NCBI GenBank assembly: GCA_963678705.1
Contig: OY783209.1
Coordinates: 10,540,001 to 10,604,000 of the forward strand
Length of the DNA stretch: 64,000 nucleotides
From: Panorpa germanica
Lineage: Eukaryota > Arthropoda > Insecta > Mecoptera > Panorpidae
Direction: 5' to 3'
Shown one piece after another: positions 33,956 through 45,839 of this stretch. The translations under genes were made by a program, and so were the position numbers. Each line of letters opens with the position of its first letter. Position 1 is the first letter of the stretch. The notes beneath the pieces were generated by a model that searched no databases, had not been told where the DNA came from, and worked only from the letters and a program-made list of their open reading frames with translations.

Positions 33956-35372
33956 TCAGTGAATTTTTAATTTACAAACATCACCTCCTTCTTCAATACA
34001 TTTTAACATTTTTGTAGCTTTATTTTTTAATTCTTCAGACACCTGACTATCATCAATTATCCACATCAAAATTTCATGTAGCATATCCGGTATTTCCATA
34101 TAAACATTTTCTTCTAATATTCCATTTAAATAGGCAGTTACAACATCAAATTGTCTTATTACAAGTTTTAATTCCACAGACAATGCAATTAAAAGTCTCA
34201 TTGATTCCATTCTTGCAACTGGAGCAAAAGTTTGATCATAATCAATACCATATTTCTGACTATAACCTTTTGCAACAATACGAGCTTTTCTTTTTTCAAT
34301 AAGCCCATCTGATCCAAATTTATTTGTTAAAATCATTCGACTTCCCACAACACTTTGACCTTCAGGTAATTTTACAATATTCCAAGTATCATTTTTTAAT
34401 AAACTTATGACTTCTGATTTAATTGCTCTCTTCCACTCAGCACACTCTTGAGAATTAATAGCATCTTCCAATTTAACTTCAGCTACTCCAACAAATATAT
34501 TATCATTATCATTATCATCTTCATTAGAATCAGATTCAATCCTTTCTTTAACTTCACAATTATTAACTTTTGAAAATAATTTTCTGGGACGTCCTTTCAA
34601 ACCTGTTTTAATTAATTTTGGTCTTCCTGGTCCTCTTCTTTCTTCTCTAGTATATTCTCTTGAGTTTCTTCTAGTAGTTTCTTGAATAGATGATTGAATA
34701 CCAGATGAATTTTCATTTTCTTCATTATCTTCTAAATTTTCTTCTGGGATTCCATCTAAAATTTCTGTCTCATTACTATTTTTAAATCCTGTTATCAATT
34801 CAATCCATGGTTTATCCTTGTTTTCAAAATCATTAATAATCAGCTGTTTAATCTCTTGGTTCTTTAAAACTGTATTAACATTATCTTCAATAAATTTCAC
34901 ATCACGAGCAACAATAAATTTTCTCTTTTCTGGTAACCAAATTCTGTATCCTTTTGATTCACGTGGATAACCTACAAAAATTCCTTTCATTGATCTATCA
35001 GATAATTTGCCTTTTGTTGGATCTTTATCTAAGACATATACAGTTGATCCAAATGCTCGTAAATAATTTAAATGAACTTTATCCCTGTTGAACCATCTCT
35101 GATAAGGAGTATCTCCATTAATACTTCTTGAAGGACATCTGTTTCTCAAATGACATGCTGTAGCTACAGCATCAGTCCAAAACATATCTGATAAATTTGA
35201 TTGAAGTAATAAACATCGTCCCATTTCAACAAATGTTCTATTTAAACGTTCAGCAACACCATTTTGCTGAGGTGTTCTTACAACACTTAATCGACGTTGA
35301 ATACCTTGATTACGCAGGAAAGAATCCATCTCAGTATTACAATACTCTTTACCATTATCACTTTGAAGATAC
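33956..35372 (-). pseudogene. Copia pol portion (integrase C-part, reverse transcriptase part)
   Basis: The left coding portion of the Copia-type element. It shows integrase motifs (LQSDNGKEYCN, TPQQNGVAERLNRTF), the KGIFVGYPRESKGYRIW linker, and reverse transcriptase starts such as KARIVAKGYSQKYGIDYDQT, FAPVARMESMRLL and FDVVTAYLNG. It is part of a broken element and is not expected to be functional. Confidence 0.88.
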
Positions 35373-36182
35373 TGTTGTAAGTAAGATTCGAGGGCGGATG
35401 TTACACCTGACATCAATGTTGTAAAAAGAGGTCTGATGCTCGTTCTAGAAGGAGATTACTCAGCTTGCTAATACATCACGCAGTGTTGCTAGTTTCTGGA
35501 AGTAGATTCTTCAGTTTGACGATCATCCACCTTCTTGAATTACTCACGTTGATAAGAATTAAGTTTCTTTAAGATGAATAACAGGATTATTGTTCAGACG
35601 GTGTATTGTTGCAATTAGAGAATACTTGAGCGGTCTAAAGTAACCTCGTTGCGACATGCGACGGTTGAACAATTAGTATCTTTTTATTACTATTAATACA
35701 AACACTTTTATTAAAATATATCATTTATTCGTTGTAATATTATATCTGCTTACTTAATTACAATAGTATTTTATTAGATTAACGAAGATGACAGATATAA
35801 AACAAAATGTAATTCTATAGTGTTATAATTTAATTAATAGTTGAAATGTGCTCACTATTCAATACGTACGAAGTTGCGAATAGTAATGCTTGCTTTGAGA
35901 CTCAGGAGAAGACTGACTTTTTGACTCCAGTACAAAACGGTATATTAACAATTTATTTGTTAACTTTACATCATACAATACTAGTTCAGTGTTGCCAAAA
36001 ATTAAATAACAATATAAAATATCCACAGACCAGAGTCAATGTTTACAAGCGCTAACTTTAAACAATTATTTGTTACAATATTAATACTAAAATTAAAGAT
36101 AACATAATATAATTCTTATAAAATAAATAACATTTATATTAAAAATAGGAAGGATAAGTACGACTTATGCGTACTTACAACA
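35373..36182 (-). repeat. LTR of nested element, left copy
   Basis: About 810 bp, matching 40187-40983. A 69-codon frame repeated in both LTRs is just LTR sequence. Confidence 0.88.
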
Positions 36183-36497
36183 CCCTTCAACCCTAGAAAA
36201 GGAACGCATATTAAACAAACATATGCGTTTCTTTCCAAGAAAAAGAAAAAGGAAGATAGGACGATGTCGTACTATCGCAACACCCCCTTCCAAAAAAAAA
36301 GGGACACGTATAAAAACAAAATATACGAGTTACAATTCTGGAAAAAAACAAAAAGAGAAGCAAAGTGTCGACAACGATTCTGATCCCATCGTATAGAGTT
36401 GACACTGCCTCACAAAACAATCATCCCTGACAAAATCCATCTAACACGTCAAGGTTTTGTTGATTGGTACAAAATCTCTTTAATCTATTCCTATTAA

Positions 36498-38996
36498 CTA
36501 CCGTATACTTTCTAGGTGAAAAAAAGAATTGACCCTTCTATCAAAATTTAATTTAAATTTTGGTTTATTACTAGTAAATTTATTTGTAGCTAAATCAATC
36601 GTAGAAGAATATTTTGCACCACTAAATTGGTCTAGTATGTCATGTACGAGAGGCAAAGTATAAACATCACTTGTCGTCTGTTCATTAAGTTTACGATAGT
36701 CGATTACAACGCAAAATTGTTTGTTCCCCGACACATCTGCTTTTTTAGGTACCATTAACAGAGGTGCGTTAAACTGTGAGTCGCATTTTTCAATAACGTT
36801 GTTAGCCAACAGTTCTTGAATATGCTTCTCAACAATTTCTTTATGCGCATGAGATAATCTATGCGGCTTAATGTTTACAGGGTTAGGTGAGTCACTCAGT
36901 GCACTCGCACAAGATAACTTATCTACCGGGAAAAAAAATATGTTATTAAAATTATTACAGATTTCCATTAAATCTGTTAAGTATTTTGAATTAACATTTG
37001 AAAAATCTATATTATTAAATAAAAGATGTCGTAAGGATCTTTTAGGATCGTTAGGATTTCTTTTCAAAAAATGGTAAAAATTAAATTTATTTATTGGAAT
37101 AATATCTGGTTTAAAATTGTCAAGTATTACATCTTTTGCTGAGGAATTAGTTATTGATATATAAAAAGTATTATTAACAGGATTAATTAATGCGTTGGCT
37201 AAAAAAACTTCAGGTAGCAATTCCTTGGCTACACAAACTCCTACCGTAGAACCCGACATAGGAATTAATTTCCTAGTACGTGCTGGAACTATGATAATAC
37301 TGTTTATGTTCAATAATGGGAATTCAAATATTTTGCCATGTTGTGAGAATTGTACGCTGTTTGTTTCCAAATTAATTACTGCTTTAAATGTACGTAAAAT
37401 ATCTAATCCTATGATTCCATCATGCTTAATGGGGAAATCCTCTGACACAACCTGAAAAGTATGTTTCGACCTAGAACTATCTAAAATTATAGAAGTTTTT
37501 AGTGAACCTAAAGTATAAGGCGTGCCTTCAGAGATTCCCTTTAATAACACTTTAGATGTACTATCTATTTTGATATTATTTTTTAAAATATTTTGTTTAA
37601 TTAAAGAAATTTGAGAACCAGTGTCCAATAAAAATGATACAGTCTTTGCTTTGGCTGCGACTATTCTGAATTGAACAGTGTCAGCTGTTTGCTTGTCAAT
37701 AACATTTTCATTGTTACAGTTAAAATTTGTTATATCATTGGTATTTTGTATTTCTTTAATCTCAATATTTTTATTTAAACTATTAAATTTACGTAAATGG
37801 TGATTATAAAAAGAACGTGAATTTTGTTTTGTATTTTTAGTAAAAGATACTTGAGGACCATCAGATTCAAGATGTCTCGATCTTTTACAATAAACAGAAG
37901 GTTTTGAAAATACCGTATCTCTCCTACAAATATTAATTTGCGCGACAGGATATACCGTATCCGCATTTTCCTTCTTGATAAAACAATATTTCTCTAAATG
38001 ACCATTTTTTTTACAATAGTTACAAAAAAAAGTTTTAAATTTTGTTTCGACTTCGTTAGCAAATTGTTCACTTGAAACTGGTTCACTACTAGAAATAGAA
38101 TGACTTGAATCTGTTTTAAATTCAACATGCCTTCTTCTTTCTAGAGTGCGCCACCGTGTTTCAAGAAAATTCGTAAAATCATTTAGGGTTGGTAATTCAG
38201 AAGTATTTCTGTTTTCCCATTCCTTTAATGTGTTAAAATCTAACTTGGTCTTTAAAATGTGTATAAAAATAAAATCTGAATGATTAGAGTATATTCCTAA
38301 CTCAGTTAGAGCTCTAATCGACTCATTAATTTCATCTAAAAAATTTTTAATATTAGTTTCTGATTCTAAACGTATAACATTGTAGTTTATTAAATTGTTT
38401 ACACAGGTTTCAATAAGTGCTACCTTGTTATCATAACGTTTACAAAGGATGTTCCAAACAATTTCATAATTATCGTTTGTTAAAGGATAATTCTTTATGA
38501 GTTTGAGTGGTTCTCCTGTCAAATTTAATTTTAAATAGTGCATTTTTTCAATGCTTGATAATTTACTATTATTACGAATTAAATTTGTAAATAATTCCAT
38601 GAAACTTTGCCAATTAGTATATTCTCCATCAAAAACGGTTAGTTGCATTGGACTTAAGTTTAAATTTCTTATTGAATCTATGCTTTTTGAGTCATCCACA
38701 ATATGTGTATCATTCTCAAATGTTTGCTTATAATTCAACAAGTAAATAAGGGTGTCGTCATAAATACTTTCAACTTCCATAGACTTACTAACGATAGCCG
38801 TAGCTTCTTCATTTTTTAGAGTTGGAAGCAGTGCTTCTACGATACTATTATATTTGACCCAAGCCTTTTCTAAGTTTTTGATTTTTAATTCAACTATCGT
38901 TAAAGATGTTGATTGGACTTCTAGATTTTTTGAAAACTCATTGATTAGATTGATTGTATTCTCAACTAATGTGAGGGAATGAACGCTCGGTGCCAT
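36498..38996 (-). pseudogene. gag-protease-RT frame of the nested LTR element
   Basis: A long frame starting MAPSVHSLTLVENTINLINE. The gag resembles the DUF1759 type (TVFDGEYTNWQSFMELFTNL, EKMHYLKLNLTGEPLKLI) often seen in BEL/Pao elements. A zinc knuckle (CNYCKKNGHLEKYC) and an aspartic protease (FLLDTGSQISLI) follow. The reverse transcriptase start (NNVIEKCDSQFNAPLLMVPK, FCVVIDYRKLNEQT) is of Ty3/Gypsy type. Only part of pol is present; the copy is not functional. Confidence 0.85.
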
Positions 38997-39311
38997 AGTA
39001 CTTAATTAAAGTTATATATAATATACAGACTAAAGATTATTTTGTACCAATAAACGACTCTCCGAAAAAGAGGATTCTGACAAGGAAAAATTGTTAGCGA
39101 AAACAGTAACTCACAGGAAATTTCCGATGGGGCTCAGACGTTGCAGTTGTAACAGGAAGGTAGTCTCTCTGATTGAACAGACTGCTATCTAACTGCTTCA
39201 GCTCTTTGCTTTTCCTTTTCAAAATTCCCTCTCGTTCAAAAAAAAGATGTTGTTCTAAAAAAAAATTAACATAAATTAGTATAATTGCGGAAACAATTAT
39301 ATAAAAAAATA

Positions 39312-39745
39312 TTATAGTAAATATGCAAAAGTATTGTATATAATACTAAAAAATTAATAGCTTCAATGATGGACAAGGATGCTACAAAAAAATACTTGGA
39401 TTATAGCAAATATTCAAAAGTATTGAATATAATACTAAAAAAAATTAATAGCTTCAATGACAAACAATGATGCTACAAAAAAGTTAGGTTATAGCAAATA
39501 TTCAAAAGTACTGAATAAAATACTAAAAAAAAATATCAATAGCCTCATTAACAACGTTGCTACCAAAAAATGCTTGGATTATAGTAAATATTCAAAAGTA
39601 TTGAATATAATACTAAAAAAAATTATAACCTCGTTAATAATGATGCTAATAAAAAATACTTAGATTATAGCAAATATTCAAAAGTACTGAATATAATACT
39701 AAAAAAAAATCATAGCTTCATTAGTAACGTTGCTATTCAAAAAAA
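39312..39745. repeat. five tandem units of 86-90 bp in the nested element's leader
   Basis: Units start near 39312, 39401, 39489, 39579 and 39665, each with TTATAGCAAATATTCAAAAG, then ATACTAAAAAAA and CTTCAATGA-like ends. They diverge by several bases from each other. They lie between the 5' LTR and gag of the nested element. Confidence 0.85.
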
Positions 39746-40186
39746 ATACAATTATCAATTTATAGTAATAATTATATACAAAAAAAAAGATACTGTCTTA
39801 TTATACTTAAAGATTTTCTTATCAGTGATTATGATCTATAAACAGCTGTGTGCGAAATTCTGCACGCGACCAACATCGATTTAGATTATTCCAAGTGTTC
39901 TAGAAGCATCCATCCATTCCCGTGGCGGCAAAAGATTTCTTTTTCCAGGTTCAGCTGGCTGTAGTTTTTGCATCCGCCGGACTTGTAGAAAAATTATGTG
40001 AAATACAGATGAAATGACGTTCTAGCTCGTACTTTTCAGCAATTTTGGAAATAATCGATCGGCGTAGTGGTATCCAGATTTAATTGATTCGCATCCAGGT
40101 GTAGAATATATAGAAAAAAATTTTGGGCGTACCTCTTGGATATTTATGTGTAGGAATATCTCTTCGAGACCCCACCTGACACCATT

Positions 40187-40983
40187 TGTTGTAAGTGAGG
40201 TTGGTAGTCAGATGTAAAAAATGTGTGAAGATGCTGATGGTTGTTCTAAAGGCAGATTACTCAGCTTGCTAATACATCACGCAGTGTTGCTAGTTTCTGG
40301 AAGTAGATTCTTCAGTTTGACGATCATCCACCTTCTTGAATTACTCACGTTGATAAGAATTAAGTTTCTTTAAGATGAATAACAGGATTATTGTTCAGAC
40401 GGTGTATTGTTGCAATTAGAGAATACTTGAGCGGTCTAAAGTAACCTCGTTGCGACATGCGACGGTTGAACAATTAGTATCTTTTTATTACTATTAATAC
40501 AAACACTTTTATTAAAATATATCATTTATTCGTTGTAATATTATATCTGCTTACTTAATTACAATAGTATTTTATTAGATTAACGAAGATGACAGATATA
40601 AAACAAAATGTAATTCTATAGTGTTATAATTTAATTAATAGTTGAAATGTGCTCACTATTCAATACGTACGAAGTTGCGAATAGTAATGCTTGCTTTGAG
40701 ACTCAGGAGAAGACTGACTTTTTGACTCCAGTACAAAACGGTATATTAACAATTTATTTGTTAACTTTACATCATACAATACTAGTTCAGTGTTGCCAAA
40801 AATTAAATAACAATATAAAATATCCACAGACCAGAGTCAATGTTTACAAGCGCTAACTTTAAACAATTATTTGTTACAATATTAATACTAAAATTAAAGA
40901 TAACATAATATAATTCTTATAAAATAAATAACATTTATATTAAAAATAGGAAGGATAAGTACGACTTATGCGTACTTACAACA
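40187..40983 (-). repeat. LTR of nested element, right copy (5' LTR)
   Basis: About 797 bp, partner of 35373-36182. The last bases CTTACAACA at 40975-40983 abut the duplicated target ATAC. Confidence 0.88.
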
Positions 40984-42606
40984 ATACTTAATCTTCTTCC
41001 CTGTCATACGTTCAGCTTGATTTTGATACATTTTGAAAGCTTCTAGTGCACCACTCTTCTGTTTAAGAAAGTATACTTCACACCATCGAGAATAATCATC
41101 AATAAATGTAATAAAATATTTTGCTCCATTCACTGATTGTGTCCTAAACGGTCCAACAATATCTGTATGAACTATTTCAAGAAGTTCTTCACTCTGTCGT
41201 TCACTTCCTGAAAACGGTAACCCTGTCATCTTACCTCGTAGACACACTTCACATCTTGACAAACATTTCAATTGTTCAGAGGTTACTTTACTTGTAGTAT
41301 TCTGATTAATCACCCGAAATAAATCCTTAGCATTTAAATGACCCATACGACAATGCCACATCAATAACTCAGAATTAGCTTTATCTTCTCCAATACAAGC
41401 TTCTTCATTACCTTCTTGTAAATAATAGAGATCACCACGCCTTTCAGCAACAAATTTAACATTTCCAGTCATATCCATAATTACAGCTGAATCTTTTTTA
41501 AATAGAATTTCATGATCCTTATTAGTAATTTTAGCAACTGATACTAGATTTGACCTTAAATCTGGTACAAATAATGTGTTTGAAAAATCTACTGACCTCA
41601 GCTGTTTACCATTACTAATCGACAAATTAACAGTACCTTTTCCTTTGATTTCACTACTTGCTTGATTAGCCAAATTTATTTTCCCACTAATTTCTTCATT
41701 TAAAGACTTAAATAATTGTTTATCACCACATAAATGTGTTGTACAGCCACTATCAAGAATCCAAGGTCGACAACTTGGAACACTACCAGCAAATTCAACA
41801 TTAAATACTGCAAAAGTATCATCATCCGCTTGAGAACATTGGTTTTCTTGTGTGTATCTATTCTGTCTATCTGGTCCATTTCTTCTGAAATTTGGTTTCA
41901 ATTGAGTTGGACATTCAGGAGACTTATGTCCTTGTTTTCCACATTTAAAACAATATCCTTTAAAAATATTGTTGTAACTCGGTTGATTTTCAGCCCTTAC
42001 ATTTCCAGCTAACTCAACAACTGAATTTGAACCAATTTCACTCTTCTCAAGTATCTTAACCTTAAGAGCTTCAACCTCCAAGAGTTCATCACGTGATTCC
42101 ATAGCACATTTAAAACCTTCATAGCTATCTGGTAGACTATATAATAACATTACAGACAATAAATCTTTATTCACTTCAATATCCATAGCTCCAAGTCGAT
42201 CAACTATATCCGAAAACTTGTTTACATGGTCCCTGACATCACCACCTTCAGACATCTTGTGAAGCATGAGTTGCTTAAGTAATAAAGCTTTTCTTGCAGG
42301 TCCTTTGGAAGCATAAACTGAGGCAAGTTTTTGCCAAACTTCATGAGAAGTATTACAACCTCGGACATGCTGCAATTCCGTTGAACTAATTGCTAATATT
42401 ACTTCTGACTTAGCTTTACGATCAATTTTTATCCATCCATTTCTTTCTTCTTGATTCTTTTCCGCAGCAAAAGGAATCGGTTTTTCACCACTGACATATT
42501 CCCACAAATCATTTTTGATCAATAGCGCCTCAACATGAATTTTCCAGGCTTCATAATTGTCCTTACTCAACAGCTCAAATCTTGTAGCACTCACTGATGT
42601 CATCAT
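40984..42606 (-). pseudogene. Copia gag, protease and integrase portion
   Basis: The right coding portion of the Copia element, starting MMTSVSATRFELLSKDNYEA. Gag of the UBN2/Copia type (VWQKLASVYASKGPARKALL), CCHC knuckle CFKCGKQGHKSPEC, protease WILDSGCTTHLCGDK, GAG-pre-integrase LLMWHCRMGHLNAKDLF, and integrase zinc and core start (CEVCLRGKMTGLPF, HTDIVGPFRTQSVNGAKYF). It is interrupted by the nested element. Confidence 0.9.
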
Positions 42607-42661
42607 ATTAATTTTTTTAATTAAAGCCTAATAAAGCCATATAATATCTGGGCCCATAACC

Positions 42662-42980
42662 TGTTGAAGCAGATATTAAATGCGCAGTTTTATATAAAAT
42701 ATTTTATTAATTAATAAGTCCTCAGACTAAAATTATACATAATGTCCTCAGACAAAAATTACTTAAAGACTAACATTTCTCTCCTAATTCAAATACAAGT
42801 TATTTCAGTTATATTCAAATAGGCAAAAACAAAATAAAACCAGTTCACTGCAGCTACAATGAAACAACAACCTTGAATGTCTTAAAAGAAATATAACAAT
42901 AGGCTATTATTTTATATAAACAAAAACAAAACAAGTTTTAAGTAATTTAATTTAAGAATGAATGTCTTGTAATTCCAACA
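42662..42980 (-). repeat. Copia-type LTR, right copy (5' LTR)
   Basis: 319 bp, identical to the left LTR. It is followed by the duplicated AAAAT at 42981-42985. Confidence 0.93.
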
Positions 42981-43939
42981 AAAATACAAAATAAAAAATA
43001 AATTTCATGTTAGTATTTAAATACAAAATACGTATTTTAATACTTTTGAGAAAATAGAATACTCTTTATGTTACTAATATAAATGTTATTTTTTTTTTAA
43101 TAATTATGAGAATTCTCTTTGATAAAGACTGACTTCGTTTTGAAACATTTTTGTTTCATAAAAATACTATAGTTCAAATTACGAGAGTTCGGCGGCGACT
43201 CATACTTAAAACAAGTTGTGGGGTTTAAAGTGCCGATACAACTAAAAACCACTGACTCATTTATTTTTCAATAATGTATATAGAAACGAATAAGATAAAA
43301 TTCATTATCGTATTATAGATTTATACCACTCTTATAACCTCTTTTAAGTATAAGTCACCGTAATGGTGGCAAAAGTAATGGTTTTATTAGTGTAGCATGT
43401 TTATGTTGCACTAGTCTGTACGTTAAAAGTACAACACATTTATTACACTAATGTCTAAATAATGCCAACTTATGAATGAAAATATATAAATATTGGATGT
43501 CGCATGTAGGGGTAGTAGAGGGTATTAAGACAATTGTGCATATAATTTTAGATCATAGGTGGTGCTAATGTTGGTGAGGTTTTAAGTTTGTATTCAAAAA
43601 ATAATATTTACTGATTAACACTATGAAATAACAAAAATAAAAAAAGTATTTTGTATTTTCCAAATAGGAAATAGGTTGATAAAAGTTTTCAAATAAAATA
43701 TAAAAGTCTATACTCTTAAAAGATATTTAAATACAAATTGAAAATAGGTATTTACTATTTTGTATTTGCATTTTGAGTATATATTTTTGAAAAACGCACA
43801 TCTCTGTTAATATATAATATAAAAAGTAAAGGGCAATAAAATACTACATGTACATATTAATATGATTTAATTATGCTTCATTATATTCATTACTAACATA
43901 GAGTAATACATTTTATTGTGAAAGACACAAATATAATAA

Positions 43940-45777
43940 TTAAATATTGGTATGTTTGTGAATAAAACTTCGGATAGAAGGGGACGAAACTTTGGCGTAG
44001 ACTGCTGGAAGTTTAGGAATTCCACATCCATATCCAAATGAAACTATACCAAGTTGGCGATTATTGTGAATAAGGGCGCCACCGCTGTCTCCGAAGCAGG
44101 CATCTTTGCCACCTTCGTCAGTTCCAGCGCATATCATACTTAAAAAAAAGTTATATTAGTTGAAAAATAAGAGTAGAGGTTATGAAAGAAGAGTAAGGGG
44201 AGGTATGAAAGGAATGAAAGAATACTTTGAAAGGAATGGAATGCGGACAGAGAAGGTGGAGAGAAGAGGGAAGATTATTTCTCTTTCTGACATATTACGT
44301 ATGTATAAAGTTATTTCTACTGGTGTGTATGAAAGAATCTTACTTTGGAGTGATACCCTCGTAGATCTCATTGCATATTTTGCTACAAACAACTACAACG
44401 TCAACCTTCTGCAAGACACAAGGTATATCATTGTCGCCTGGCTGTGAATAAATTGAATTAGATATGTAATTGGGCTTGTGTCCTATGTCTTAATTTCTAT
44501 AAAAGTGTACTATATATTGATTATTTTTTAATAACTCCTTATATGCTAGGAGATATTAACAATTAAAAAAGTCATTTTGTCTCTTTAATTATTAAAGGGA
44601 TTCAACGTTGTACAAATTCCAAATGCATCTGACATCCCAACCTCTGCCAACCTTACAGCTCATAAATCTCTGTTATATGTATGTATATATCAAAATATAA
44701 AATATTGTTATATAACTATTCAAGGAACGCAAGAATTTATATTATAACTATTTCAAGAAACAATAAAATTTAAATATTATATCTGTCGTAACAGGGTTAA
44801 ATAACATAAAAACTTATTATTCTTGGACTTGACTTGATTATTTCGACTACCAACAGCTACAAAACATTACCACAGCACTGACCTACTCAATAAATAACTG
44901 ACGTTAAAATGCATTTTACGTCATACAAATATGGCCGACCATTTCTAGCGCTAAAACTACAATTCAAATTTTGAATTACTATATCTCCGTCAACTAAAGC
45001 AAAATCCTAATTTTATAGTTACATACCTCTAAAACACCCCACCCCGTAACAGTGACGAGACTTCCTGAAGGTAGATGCTCATTTTCATGAAAAAGGTCAA
45101 TGATATATCTCTTGGGAAACGGTTTCGATGCCTTAACAAGTGCTACATCATTATCAATGAAATAATCATCATAATTTGGGTGCACTATAATTTTCTTGGA
45201 GTCCTGTATAGTCCCACCACTGGACCAATATTTGCTGCCCGAGCGAATTCTTATTCTGAAATTTTTAAATTTAGAGTGACAAGTGAAACAAAGCTCTAAA
45301 AGCTAGATATTCTTGCAAATCTTATTTGTAAAGATTTCCAACTCACTTATCTCGTCGAATGACACAGTGAGCAGCTGTTAAAACCCAGTCCTGAGAAATA
45401 ATGCTCCCTCCACAGAAATGCCATCCACCAAGTTGTAGAGAAACCTTGAAGATGAAGAATATTATAAAACAAATGATTAGTCACTGAGGCTTATAAAATT
45501 ATTGGTAGCCAACACTACCTGCCAAGGAAAATCTTCGATATCTGCGTCTTCACCTCCTACGATACGATGATCAAGCAAGGGATGCATTTTTCCACCTAAA
45601 AATAGAATAAATATGCAATGGATTAGATTGGATTGTAGCATTCACCAATGGCTAGACAGTAACTTGCGAAGCGATGATCTAGCCGAGTATGAAGAGATCA
45701 AGTTATTTAAATGGCTTATGCTTACTTTTTGCGGAGGCGCAACCCATGAAGAGGAAGACGATCAGGATAGTGAACAT
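43940..45777 (-). CDS. trypsin-like serine protease 2, divergent
   Basis: Six exons, minus strand: 45777-45726, 45595-45519, 45444-45347, 45255-45027, 44441-44344, 44138-43940. Total 753 nt, 250 residues. Signal peptide [16 protein letters not shown], cleavage at R28|IVGG. Triad His69 (LTAAHC), Asp112 (DNDVALVK), Ser203, with Asp197 giving trypsin-type specificity. Unlike its two neighbours it has GDSGGA in place of [14 protein letters not shown] where the others have VSWG, and extra cysteines before the last exon (IPCVLQ, VVCSKIC). The fourth intron (584 bp) is mostly a transposon copy. The start and all splice sites are sound, so the gene is probably expressed. Its substrate may differ from the two standard trypsins. 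Confidence 0.9.
44472..44993 (+). mobile_element. GGGCTTGTGTCCT family copy in trypsin 2 intron
   Basis: Starts GGGCTTGTGTCCTATGTC and runs in parallel with the complete copy at 63078-63710 until about 44993, where it stops short of the other terminal repeat. It contains an extra direct duplication around 44700-44770. It fills nearly the whole intron, and the splice sites lie just outside. Confidence 0.85.
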
Positions 45778-45821
45778 TTTGAAATTCACGTTGAACTGTA
45801 CTTAGTTAGGCAGAGTCTCGG

Positions 45822-45830
45822 TTTTTTATA
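45822..45830 (-). promoter_or_regulatory. TATA box of trypsin 2
   Basis: TATAAAAAA on the minus strand, 45-53 bp before the start codon, as in the paralogues. Confidence 0.55.
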
Positions 45831-45839
45831 CTAACTTCA

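Larger units (their letters stand above)
35373..40983 (-). mobile_element. nested LTR retrotransposon, Ty3/Gypsy-type RT, broken
   Basis: Inserted in the Copia integrase region with the 4-bp target duplication ATAC (35369-35372 and 40984-40987). LTRs are 35373-36182 and 40187-40983 (about 800 bp, TGTTG...CAACA). They are identical over roughly the inner 735 bp but differ over the outermost 75-90 bp at one side. Beside the 5' LTR, the minus strand reads TGGTGTCAGGTGGG, a plausible primer-binding site. Five tandem 86-90 bp units lie in the leader (39312-39745). One long gag-pol frame is present but pol is incomplete, so the element is broken. It is younger than the Copia copy it interrupts. Confidence 0.88.
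33583..42980 (-). mobile_element. Copia (Ty1) type LTR retrotransposon, broken, host of a nested LTR element
   Basis: The LTRs are at 33583-33901 and 42662-42980, flanked by AAAAT on both sides (33578-33582 and 42981-42985). A primer-binding site typical of Copia lies next to the 5' LTR at 42648-42661; read on the minus strand it is GGTTATGGGCCCAG, complementary to an internal part of initiator tRNA-Met. Coding parts are gag with a CCHC knuckle, protease, integrase and a partial reverse transcriptase, in Copia order. The element is split by a second LTR element (35373-40983) and its pol also looks incomplete, so it is broken. Identical LTRs indicate a very recent insertion. Confidence 0.92.
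33507..43806. mobile_element. hAT-like non-autonomous element carrying an LTR nest
   Basis: Ends CAGAGATGTGC (33507-33517) and, inverted, GCACATCTCTG (43796-43806). The flanking 8-mers are CTAATATA (33499-33506) and TTAATATA (43807-43814): an 8-bp target duplication with one change, as in hAT elements. The similarity of the arms extends inward imperfectly for about 60 bp (TTCAAAA..., AATGCAAATA...). Without the Copia insertion the element is about 900 bp and encodes nothing visible, so it is a miniature or internally deleted copy. One inner TIR (43170) belongs to another small element. Confidence 0.8.

Noticed and set aside
35846-36055. 69-residue frame present twice (also 40647-40856)
   Set aside because: It lies in both LTRs of the nested element. 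The repetition reflects the LTR pair, not a gene family.
39312-39745. CRISPR-like regular repeats
   Set aside because: The units are long, imperfect and directly tandem with no unique spacers, in an insect LTR element leader.
33583-42980. Endogenous retrovirus with envelope
   Set aside because: Gag, protease, integrase and RT parts order as Copia and the inner element as an LTR retrotransposon; no envelope-like frame is seen.
44160-44447. Plus-strand frame over trypsin 2 exon 5
   Set aside because: It is opposite a verified exon with both splice sites; its lysine/arginine-rich content comes from intron sequence.
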